Below, piece by piece: positions 1 through 6,559 of a stretch of 11,990 nt of DNA. This DNA is from CBHWET01 sp966112985 (lineage in GTDB: Bacteria; Verrucomicrobiota; Verrucomicrobiia; Limisphaerales; JACDHS01): the NCBI GenBank assembly GCA_966112985.1, contig CBHWET010000128.1, positions 1-11,990 on the forward strand, read 5' to 3'. Made by a program: the position numbers and the translations under genes. Positions within the stretch are counted from its first letter, which is position 1. The number at the start of each line of letters is the position of its first letter. The notes beneath the pieces were generated by a model. That model was not told the origin of the DNA, did no database searches, and saw only the letters and a program-made list of their open reading frames with translations.

Positions 1-1417
1 GCGTTTCGATGGCCGCTTGTGCAGATTGTGGAGAGATCGTTTCCGCCATCGTTAAGTCGCCCGTTTCGGCGAGGTCTGGGAATACAGCATGCATAGTTGG
101 CAGTTTAAAAATCGCCACAATCGCGTTCTTTTCAACGCGCTTCGTCCAAGGGCCCTGCACAACGCTCTGCACGAAAAGAGTCAGTTCGTCGTGCCAGATC
201 TGTTCACGAATCAGTGAGATGGGAATCCATAAGCAAATAATGACCGCAAGAATGGCGTTCGCGAGCGAGATACGGCAGTAACGCAATAAGATCGCTGCGA
301 TTACGAAAAGAAAGCCGATCAATGGCAGATATAAAAAACGTTCCGCCATGTACTGCATCATCGGAATTAAATTCGAGACGGGGACGAAGAATACAGCGAT
401 CCACGCAAGGCCAAATCCAACAAGTGAAAAACCGTTTCGTCGCCAAAGCCAGATTGTTGCCGCAACGAAAGCAATCGCGATAACGACGCCTACAATCACG
501 TCGACAGACACGATACTAAGTCCGCTTGGCAGGAAACTGTAATCAATGTGGAATGGCGGGATTCCGAGAAGAAGTCGCGCATACTTTATCAACACCTGGA
601 GCATATCGATTAAGGTTTGTCCGTATGTTCCTGAAATAGGATCAATCTGAGATGACCGCCCCATGACGAAATGCCGGTGAATTGCATACAATATTGCGGC
701 AACGAAAAATCCACTGCTGAGTTTTAAGTTCTGTTTGGTTGGGATTTGGTGGATTCGGTCTAAAATAAAAAAAACGAGCAAAGCAAACGGAACGGCCGAC
801 TCCTTCGAATACGCCGCGAGGACAAAATACAAGAGAGCGTAACAATAACCCTTGGCCTTTCCGTCCCACTTCAATAGTTCGCGTAGCGACGCCAGAACAA
901 AAACCGCCGCCATGATGTCATCGAGAGATTTTGCCCAGCAAACAACCTCCGATGTTACAGGATGTACTGCAAACGCTATCGCTGTAAGCAACGCCAGGGT
1001 TCGATGAGCTGGAAAATCCTTGGGTTTGCCAACTACAGCGAGCAGCCGACACATAACGGAAAACAACAAAATGGCCGCGACCGCATGGGTGGCGACATTC
1101 GTGAAATGAAAAATCCAGGGGTTCGGTGCTGGGTGGCCGCTTATTTTGTATTGGATGGCATACAGGATTGCGTAAACCATCGTCCGTAGTGGACGAAACA
1201 ACTTGCAGATGTCCGGCATCGCCGACTGCGCGTCGAGTGAATAGAACATCGACGGAATATTCTTCAGGAAATAAATGCTCTTGTTGTTGGTGATGAAAAG
1301 GCGATCGTCCCAAACGAACCCGTAACTGATGGTTTGCCCCCAAACGAGAAAGGTGACTGCCGTGATTAGCACGTAGCAGAACCAATTTCGTGTGATTAGT
1401 TTGGAAAGCGCTGTCAT
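1..1417 (-). CDS. TMTC-like GT-C membrane protein with expected TPR tail, second tandem copy, partial at left edge
   Basis: Reading the minus strand from the ATG at 1417 gives an uninterrupted frame to the window edge: 472 codons with no stop, so the 3' end lies outside. The protein is a close paralogue of the product of 1414-3225. Both share the WDD pair in the first loop (here D37-D38), FRPLR, a CWAKSLDDIM block, MMQYMAERFLYLPLIGF and the REQIWHDELTLFVQS block. Many hydrophobic segments point to an inner-membrane protein. The fold resembles GT-C polyprenyl-phosphate-sugar transferases of the TMTC/DUF1736 type, in which acidic residues in the first outer loop are catalytic. Acceptor and donor are unknown. 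The visible part stops just where the paralogue enters its tetratricopeptide region, so a TPR tail is expected but unseen. The ATG overlaps the upstream stop as ATGA, and no Shine-Dalgarno is visible, which fits translational coupling. Presence of the gene is sure; the enzymatic role is inferred. Confidence 0.85.
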   Translation of the reverse strand, partial: MTALSKLITRNWFCYVLITAVTFLVWGQTISYGFVWDDRLFITNNKSIYFLKNIPSMFYSLDAQSAMPDICKLFRPLRTMVYAILYAIQYKISGHPAPNPWIFHFTNVATHAVAAILLFSVMCRLLAVVGKPKDFPAHRTLALLTAIAFAVHPVTSEVVCWAKSLDDIMAAVFVLASLRELLKWDGKAKGYCYALLYFVLAAYSKESAVPFALLVFFILDRIHQIPTKQNLKLSSGFFVAAILYAIHRHFVMGRSSQIDPISGTYGQTLIDMLQVLIKYARLLLGIPPFHIDYSFLPSGLSIVSVDVIVGVVIAIAFVAATIWLWRRNGFSLVGFGLAWIAVFFVPVSNLIPMMQYMAERFLYLPLIGFLFVIAAILLRYCRISLANAILAVIICLWIPISLIREQIWHDELTLFVQSVVQGPWTKRVEKNAIVAIFKLPTMHAVFPDLAETGDLTMAETISPQSAQAAIET

Positions 1418-3225
1418 TTTTTGGGCGCAGTCGTTTGTGCTTCAAGACTGAGCCGTAGTTTTCGCGCCTGCTCGGCGTAATCGGCATTGCCGGGGAGAAG
1501 GGTCTTCAGCTTTTCGGCGCAGTCCAGAGCGCGGGGCAAGTCTCCTTTTCCGCGAAGGATTTTTAACTGCAGATCCAGTGCCGGGATATAATTCGCGTCG
1601 CTTGCTAACGCTTTCTCCGAAGCAGCCAGAGCTTTTTCAGGTTCATTGTTTGCCATTCGCACAATTGCTAGGTGTAACCAAACGCGGGGATCGCCAGGAC
1701 TTTGGCGTGTGGCCGTTTCCAACATCGAGAGCGCTTCCGGCAATTTCGATACCTTGGCGTAGGTGAGGCCAAGGGTAGTGGAAACAAGTTCGCTGTTCGG
1801 GAAAATCCTTTGCGCTCCAAGCAGTGCGTCAATTGCGGGCTGCACTTCCGAAGCGGGGATCGTTTCCGCCATTGTCAGCTTTCCCGTCGTCGCGTATTCG
1901 GGAAACACCACGCGCAATGCCGGCAATTTAAAAATGGCAATCAATGCATTCTTCTCAAGCCGCTTGGTCCAAGGCCCCTGGATACTGCTTTGGACGAATA
2001 ATGTCAGTTCGTCGTGCCAGATTTGTTCGCGCATCCACGTCAGAGGAGTCCAAACGCATATCGCCATGGCGAGAACGATATTGGCCAGCGCTAGACGACA
2101 GACCTTCAGCAATATCGCTGTGATGACAAAAAGAAATCCAATGAGCGGCAAATAGAGAAAACGCTCGGCCATATATTGCATCATGGGAATGATGTTCGAT
2201 ACGGGCAAAAAGAAGAGGCCTATCCACACAAGCCCAAATGTAAGAAGCGAGAACCCTTTTTCTCGTGCCAGTAACGTGAGAACAGCAAGGAATAACGCAA
2301 ACAATAAAAACCCCGTGATTACTTCCGCGGATAACACGCCGTGACCGCCGGATAAGAAACTATAGTCGATTCGAAACGGCGGAATCCCCAGCAACAGCCG
2401 AACATAGCTAATCAGGACAGGAAACATGTCGACGAGCGTTTGTCCATAAGTTCCGGAAAGCGGCGCTATTTGCGACGACTGCCCCATTACCAGATGACGG
2501 TGAACGGCGTAGACAAATGCTGCCGCCAAAAAGCCGCTGCCCAGCTTCACTACTTGTGACCACGATAAATTATGAAAACGCCGGAATAAGAAAAACACCA
2601 GCAGAGCAAACGGCACCGCCGATTCCTTGGAATAGGCAGCAAGAACGAAATAAAACAACGCTCTCCAGTAGGAACTCACGGTGCCATTCCATCTCAATAG
2701 TTCTCGTAAGGACGCGAGCACAAATACCGCAGCCATAATGTCGTCGAGCGATTTTGCCCAGCAAACCACTTCCGAAGTTACGGGATGAGTCGCAAACGCT
2801 ATTGCGAACAGCAGGGCGAAGGTTCGTGCCCCGGCGGAATCAGTATTAGTAGTTGTACGACTGAACAGAAGATTGGCGACAGAAAATAGCAGCATCGCCG
2901 TGCCCATGTGCCAAATAACATTCGCGAGATGGAAAATCCACGGGAGGGGCGCGGAGTGTCCCCCTAGGGCGTGGAATACCGCATATAACACTGTTCGCAA
3001 CGGTCGAAACAGTTTGCACAAATCAGGCATCGCCGATTGTGCGTCCAGCGAATAGAACATCGCGGGAATATTCTTCAGAGAATAAACACTATTATTCCTG
3101 GTAATAAAAAGATGGTCATCCCAAACAAAGTCATAGCCAATTGTTTGTCCCCAAACGAGAAACGTGACGACCGCAATAATCGTATAGCAAAACGAGTTTT
3201 TTGAAATCCATGTACTGAACGGCAT
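1414..3225 (-). CDS. TMTC-like GT-C membrane protein with C-terminal TPRs
   Basis: The 603-residue product has about ten or more hydrophobic segments over residues 10-430, followed by a soluble tail from about 460 to 590 with three to four TPR-like helical pairs (for example around PEALSMLETA and PEKALAASEKAL). The first outer loop carries YDFVWDD with D36-D37, followed by FRPLR at 73-77. This is the arrangement of TMTC/DUF1736-like GT-C glycosyltransferases, which transfer sugars from polyprenyl phosphate outside the membrane. Bacterial members are poorly characterised, so substrate and target are unknown. The stop overlaps the start of the next paralogue by 4 bp, and the gene begins 9 bp after the thioesterase stop, so it sits inside an operon. 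No clear Shine-Dalgarno precedes the ATG, suggesting coupled translation. Family assignment is fairly secure; glycosyltransferase activity is inference. Confidence 0.85.
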   Translation of the reverse strand: MPFSTWISKNSFCYTIIAVVTFLVWGQTIGYDFVWDDHLFITRNNSVYSLKNIPAMFYSLDAQSAMPDLCKLFRPLRTVLYAVFHALGGHSAPLPWIFHLANVIWHMGTAMLLFSVANLLFSRTTTNTDSAGARTFALLFAIAFATHPVTSEVVCWAKSLDDIMAAVFVLASLRELLRWNGTVSSYWRALFYFVLAAYSKESAVPFALLVFFLFRRFHNLSWSQVVKLGSGFLAAAFVYAVHRHLVMGQSSQIAPLSGTYGQTLVDMFPVLISYVRLLLGIPPFRIDYSFLSGGHGVLSAEVITGFLLFALFLAVLTLLAREKGFSLLTFGLVWIGLFFLPVSNIIPMMQYMAERFLYLPLIGFLFVITAILLKVCRLALANIVLAMAICVWTPLTWMREQIWHDELTLFVQSSIQGPWTKRLEKNALIAIFKLPALRVVFPEYATTGKLTMAETIPASEVQPAIDALLGAQRIFPNSELVSTTLGLTYAKVSKLPEALSMLETATRQSPGDPRVWLHLAIVRMANNEPEKALAASEKALASDANYIPALDLQLKILRGKGDLPRALDCAEKLKTLLPGNADYAEQARKLRLSLEAQTTAPKK

Positions 3226-3234
3226 GTGTGCGGA

Positions 3235-3633
3235 TCAGGAACTTTTATTCGAAACGCGTTTGGCGAATCGGTCGACTCGAACAATGTGACGCCGATGTGA
3301 GCCACGTGCAATTAGCTCATGGTCATCGCGAGCCTCAATGTGAAATGTTACTTCGCGGCCGGCAACGTGCACAATTCGAGCCAGACAGATAACGGTTTTT
3401 CCAACCGGTGTCGCCGCGAGATGTCGCAGCTCAATCTCGATGCCGACGGACCGCTCATTATCGTCCTGGAACGGCAGTAATGCCTGGCGTGCTGTGCGTT
3501 CCAGAAATTGGATTAAATTAGGCGTCGAAAGAACTGCCGGCATTCCACCATCGCCGGCAAACTCAATGGTGTGTTTCGTCTCCACGAGGATCGACGTTTC
3601 CTGAGTGGTGCCGATTTTCGGAATACTCTTCAT
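3235..3633 (-). CDS. FlK-like hotdog-fold acyl-CoA thioesterase
   Basis: The 132-residue soluble protein has no signal peptide. It resembles the fluoroacetyl-CoA thioesterase (FlK) family of single hotdog domains, which hydrolyse acyl-CoA thioesters as dimers in the cytoplasm. The FlK catalytic residues Thr42, Glu50 and His76 have counterparts with identical spacing: T37 in STPNL, E45 in FLERTA and H71 in ELRHLAATPVG. FlK Gly69 corresponds to G64 in SVGIEIE. True fluoroacetate resistance is not implied, because most relatives are general thioesterases with unknown substrates. The ATG directly follows the TAA of the sialidase-like gene with no intervening base, and the stop lies 9 bp before the GT-C gene, so it should be co-translated with them. 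Why a cytoplasmic thioesterase sits among envelope genes is unclear. Hydrolysis of a CoA thioester is likely; the natural substrate cannot be read from the sequence. Confidence 0.8.
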   Translation of the reverse strand: MKSIPKIGTTQETSILVETKHTIEFAGDGGMPAVLSTPNLIQFLERTARQALLPFQDDNERSVGIEIELRHLAATPVGKTVICLARIVHVAGREVTFHIEARDDHELIARGSHRRHIVRVDRFAKRVSNKSS

Positions 3634-4797
3634 TTAATCTACTTCGAGAATAGTCCCGGCAATGTAACGTGTGCCGTCTCCATTGTTGATATAATAAGAA
3701 ACGAGGGCTTCCTCCTTAGAAATCATTGTGGCCCACGGATAGCCAAGATCGACGCTGCCGCCATCGTCACGCAGGACAATTTCCTTCGCTGTGGCAAAAT
3801 TGGTGCATTCAGAGTCCAGCACGCGGGCGCGAATCCCGAAGGGAGGGTGTCGGTATCCATAAACGAGCAAAATGCGTTTGTCCGGGAGACGTAAGGCGTG
3901 AAAAGGATGGCCCTGAAAACCCATATCCTGCCATTTTTCGAAACTCCTTCCATGATCTTTGGAACGTGCGATACATCCATGATCATCGAAGTCCGCCGTT
4001 CGCATAAACGCTACCAGGTCGCCTTTGGGTGTTTCATAAATTGAAGTTTCGTTGAATGTAATCTTATCGTCCTGACCGACGGGGCAGGAATACTGCCACG
4101 TTTTGCCTCGATCAGGAGAAATCATGAGATGAGTGGAGGTCCGTCGCGGTTTAAGAGAATCGTTTGACGCAACCACCCAATATAGCCGTCCATCCTTGCC
4201 CTCGCACATGGCCCCACGGTTGAACGCCGGCGATGGTTCGCCGAACAAATTATAGTTCGATTCATTTTTGGACGGCGGGGGGACAATAGGTTCGCCCCAG
4301 GTTTTGCCGCCGTCGTCAGAGCGCAGCAAATACCCCCCGAGAAATACAAATTGTCCGTGATGAAGAATGGGTTGTTTGAGTTTCGCGTAGATATTTGTTT
4401 GTACAAACGACCAGCCGTAGCTTGCGCAAAGAAGAGAGTTGTCGCGCAACTGGACCATACAGGGATCTTGTGATCCGCCGAATGGATGTGCAAAAAACGT
4501 TTTGGGTAGCGTCCATGTCTTTCCCTGGTCTTTGGACCGGGTGATCATTAGATAGCTATTCGGATCGGTATGCGTATAGCCTTTCGCCCCAAATTGCTGC
4601 CAATCGGGCGCACGACGAAATGCCACGACGAGTTCTCCGTTGGGCCGGCGGACAATGGAGGGAAATGCAGAATGGAACTTATCGTCTTTGTAGATGACAA
4701 CATCTTTTACTTTCTTTACGTCATCAGACTTGTTTTCAGCTTGAAGTGGATAGCTGACACCCAATGCGGCAGCGATGAGCAGAAGAAACCTTCGCAT
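3634..4797 (-). CDS. Secreted BNR/Asp-box sialidase-like protein
   Basis: The 387-residue protein starts with a signal peptide (MRRFLLLIAAALGVSYPLQA, cleavage near residue 20), so it should act in the periplasm or outside. Four Asp-boxes mark a six-bladed sialidase-type propeller: SKDQGKTW at 88-95, SDDGGKTW at 160-167, SPDRGKTW at 227-234 and the weaker SKDHGRSF at 279-286. Other family marks are SIVRRPNGELVV near 47-58 (arginine candidate), FNETSIYE around 248-255, YGYRHPPFGIRA near 313-324 and DLGYPWATM near 350-358. Proteins of this type are usually annotated exo-alpha-sialidase or BNR-repeat neuraminidase, but many in environmental bacteria act on other glycans, so sialic acid is not assured. 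An in-frame TGA lies 9 bases upstream of the ATG, which excludes a longer form. GGAG is 19 bases upstream, too far for a normal ribosome site. The gene is followed at once by the thioesterase. Confidence 0.85.
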   Translation of the reverse strand: MRRFLLLIAAALGVSYPLQAENKSDDVKKVKDVVIYKDDKFHSAFPSIVRRPNGELVVAFRRAPDWQQFGAKGYTHTDPNSYLMITRSKDQGKTWTLPKTFFAHPFGGSQDPCMVQLRDNSLLCASYGWSFVQTNIYAKLKQPILHHGQFVFLGGYLLRSDDGGKTWGEPIVPPPSKNESNYNLFGEPSPAFNRGAMCEGKDGRLYWVVASNDSLKPRRTSTHLMISPDRGKTWQYSCPVGQDDKITFNETSIYETPKGDLVAFMRTADFDDHGCIARSKDHGRSFEKWQDMGFQGHPFHALRLPDKRILLVYGYRHPPFGIRARVLDSECTNFATAKEIVLRDDGGSVDLGYPWATMISKEEALVSYYINNGDGTRYIAGTILEVD

Positions 4798-4799
4798 GG

Positions 4800-4814
4800 G
4801 ATGTCAATGACATC
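4800..4814. promoter_or_regulatory. Perfect 7-1-7 dyad just upstream of the sialidase-like gene
   Basis: GATGTCA-A-TGACATC is a perfect inverted repeat, two bases upstream of the ATG at 4797 and inside the 50-bp gap to the LAB_N gene. It has the size and symmetry of an operator for a dimeric repressor, or could form a small hairpin over the ribosome-binding region. No matching regulator gene is in the window, so its function is a guess. Confidence 0.3.
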
Positions 4815-4847
4815 TCCAAACGTGGTGGCAAGCAAATAAAGATTCAC

Positions 4848-5264
4848 TTATGCGACTTCCGCAACAGACTGATGACCGGAAAGATTATTTCCGCATTTTG
4901 AGCAAAAGTTTGCAGACGGCGCCGAAACGGCCTCACACTTTGTGCAGACCCGATTCGCTTTATCGTTCTTGTGATGAATCATCAAATTCCTGATGTAGGG
5001 AATCCAGGTGAACGCGTACGCAAAAATAAAGACCGAATCCTTTTGTCGCAGTCCGTAGATCAGCAATAAAAGTGAACCGATCAGGCTTAGCCACCAAAAA
5101 GCAGTCGGCACCACCACCTGTTTTTTCTTTTCAGTGGCATACCACTGTACGATGAATCGCGAGGAGAAGACCGCGTTTCCGCACCACCCGATCGCTTTCC
5201 AAAAACTCCACTCGATCCCGAACAGCTTTCCGTCGTGCCAAATGAGATTTGTCAAAGAATCCAT
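4848..5264 (-). CDS. LAB_N-domain membrane protein with C-terminal zinc ribbon
   Basis: The 138-residue protein has three predicted membrane helices (about 21-40, 53-71 and 77-97). It carries the signature of the lipid A biosynthesis N-terminal domain (LAB_N, PF07578): WCGNAVFSSRFIVQWYATEK, then VPTAFWWLSLIGSLLLLIYG and the closing YIRNL. LAB_N occurs alone or fused to lipid A-related enzymes, and its biochemical role is not well defined. After the last helix, residues 107-124 hold CTKC and CSKC with ten residues between them. This is a zinc-ribbon pattern, an addition I do not expect in LAB_N proteins. By the positive-inside rule the ribbon is probably cytoplasmic. The ATG lies 3 bp after the TlpA-like gene's stop, with no obvious Shine-Dalgarno, so translation is likely coupled. 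Domain recognition is confident; the role is unknown beyond a link with envelope lipids or glycans. Confidence 0.82.
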   Translation of the reverse strand: MDSLTNLIWHDGKLFGIEWSFWKAIGWCGNAVFSSRFIVQWYATEKKKQVVVPTAFWWLSLIGSLLLLIYGLRQKDSVFIFAYAFTWIPYIRNLMIHHKNDKANRVCTKCEAVSAPSANFCSKCGNNLSGHQSVAEVA

Positions 5265-5267
5265 TGT

Positions 5268-6395
5268 TTATTCGGCGAGGAATTTTTCGACTTTGGCCGT
5301 GAGATCTTCACGCGCATTCACGTCTCGAAGAATTCCTTTTTTGTCGAGCAGCCACATTGTGGGAATACTGCTGATTCCAAATTCCTGTCCGTACTTGTTT
5401 TGCCAGCCCTTGCCATCGAAGTACTGTGGCCACCCCATCTTTTTTTCGGCTACAAACTTTTCGAGCTTACTCTTGTCCTGGTCGAAGCTCAGGCCAATGA
5501 TTTCGAATCCTTTTGAATGCAGTTTGTCGTAAGCGGCTTTGACGTTGGGAATTTCCTGGACGCACGGACCACACCAGGTTGCCCAGAAGTCGATAAGGAT
5601 CACTTTGTTGGTCATTTTCGTTGTGTCGACTTCACGGCCATCTACAGATTTGAATGAAATCGCCAGCGGCTTGCCGACTCTGTCCAGCTTCTTTATGAGA
5701 TCGGCTGCCCCGGTTTTGAGCTCATCACTTGCACTGCTTTCTGAGATTTCTTTTGCGATTTCGCGTGTTTTTTTCGTGTCGTCACTGCTGCTGGCGATCA
5801 TAAGCAGCATTTCGTAAAGCTCGTTGCGCTTGGGAAATTCTTTTTGCAGCTGGCGCACCCCTTTTTCGAGTTCAGCCATGACGGCGGCCTGTCCTTCGGA
5901 CTTCTTCTTCATTGCCTCTTTTTGAACATCATTGAACTTCTTTTCGAAACGTTCGTCTTCTGCTGCGGTGCCGTTTTTGATTCGTTCTTCTTTGCGCGCC
6001 TCCAGATCCTTTGCACGGGATTGAATGCCCGCCTGGGCGGCGTACTGGAGGAGTTGATATTCGGTGCGACGCGCGTCTTCGGCTTTGGGATGCTGCGGGA
6101 ATTTGGTATAAAACTCGTGCGCCTTATCGATTGCCTGTCCAAGCGCGACTTTTTGCTTTTCGTTGAACGCCGCAATTTCCTCTTTTGAAGGCTGCTTATC
6201 GTTCCATTCTGCCGGCGGCACTGGTGGCTTAAGGGCTTTTTCCACTTCCACCCATGCTTTGTCACCTTCGGGATCAGCTTTTGTGACCACGGCATTCGTA
6301 CCGCCGTTAGTAGCGGCCGATTGAACAGGCAAGGACGTTAATGCTGCTACCGCAATGAGTCCGCAGTACACACCGACTTTCGCCAACGTTTTCAT
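5268..6395 (-). CDS. TlpA/ResA-type periplasmic thioredoxin with long helical N-terminus
   Basis: I choose the ATG at 6395 over an upstream in-frame start at 6464, because it follows a good ribosome site (AAGAGGA, about four bases upstream) and begins a clear signal peptide (MKTLAKVGVYCGLIAVAALT, cleavage after about residue 27). The 375-residue product has about 200 charged, mostly helical residues, rich in K and E with possible coiled coil, and then a thioredoxin domain. The active site is FWATWCGPC, with CGPC at 275-278, and the cis-proline motif is SSIPTMWLLD. The layout matches TlpA/ResA-like thiol-disulfide oxidoreductases, which reduce or isomerise periplasmic disulfides, for example in cytochrome c maturation. 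The helical part may be degenerate TPR-like and bind a partner; no such partner can be named. The stop is 3 bp from the LAB_N start. The 164-bp gap from the channel gene suggests that a transcript may start here. Confidence 0.88.
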   Translation of the reverse strand: MKTLAKVGVYCGLIAVAALTSLPVQSAATNGGTNAVVTKADPEGDKAWVEVEKALKPPVPPAEWNDKQPSKEEIAAFNEKQKVALGQAIDKAHEFYTKFPQHPKAEDARRTEYQLLQYAAQAGIQSRAKDLEARKEERIKNGTAAEDERFEKKFNDVQKEAMKKKSEGQAAVMAELEKGVRQLQKEFPKRNELYEMLLMIASSSDDTKKTREIAKEISESSASDELKTGAADLIKKLDRVGKPLAISFKSVDGREVDTTKMTNKVILIDFWATWCGPCVQEIPNVKAAYDKLHSKGFEIIGLSFDQDKSKLEKFVAEKKMGWPQYFDGKGWQNKYGQEFGISSIPTMWLLDKKGILRDVNAREDLTAKVEKFLAE

Positions 6396-6426
6396 AATTC
6401 CTCTTAACCGATTGAGCCGTTTCCGC

Positions 6427-6438
6427 GCGCACGTGCGC
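6427..6438. repeat. 12-bp perfect palindrome upstream of the TlpA-like gene
   Basis: GCGCACGTGCGC is self-complementary and lies about 32 bases upstream of the ATG at 6395, in the leader or promoter region of the TlpA-like gene. It contains an E-box-like CACGTG centre. It could be a regulator site or chance; I see no convincing -35/-10 pair around it. Confidence 0.3.
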
Positions 6439-6500
6439 ACGTCTGCAAACTGAAACCGCTTCACGGATCCCGTCTGGGTGGCAAAGCATCTTCAAGCAGC

Positions 6501-6556
6501 GGCCGAAGTATGCGTTCGGCCCCGACAGTCTGCCAGCGTAATTTTGCTGATGGCAG
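6501..6556 (-). terminator. Two hairpins directly after the MscS stop
   Basis: Read on the minus strand, the first hairpin (6530-6556) starts three bases after the stop codon and pairs CTGCCA with TGGCAG. The second (6501-6521) is a clean 7-bp stem GGCCGAA/TTCGGCC with a 7-base loop. Neither is followed by a good T-run, so an intrinsic terminator is only possible. They could instead protect the 3' end or weaken read-through into the TlpA-like gene. Confidence 0.4.
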
Positions 6557-6559
6557 GTA

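Noticed and set aside
1..1417. Broken or frameshifted pseudogene copy of the GT-C gene
   Set aside because: Translating the correct minus-strand frame shows no stop or frameshift from 1417 to the edge; the short frames visible on other registers are shadows.
3235..3633. Dedicated fluoroacetate-resistance gene
   Set aside because: The catalytic residues fit the FlK family, but nothing in the neighbourhood suggests organofluorine chemistry, and most relatives have other or unknown substrates.
6396..6464. Longer N-terminus of the TlpA-like protein starting at 6464
   Set aside because: The extra 23 residues are basic and precede a complete signal peptide; the ATG at 6395 has a much better ribosome site.
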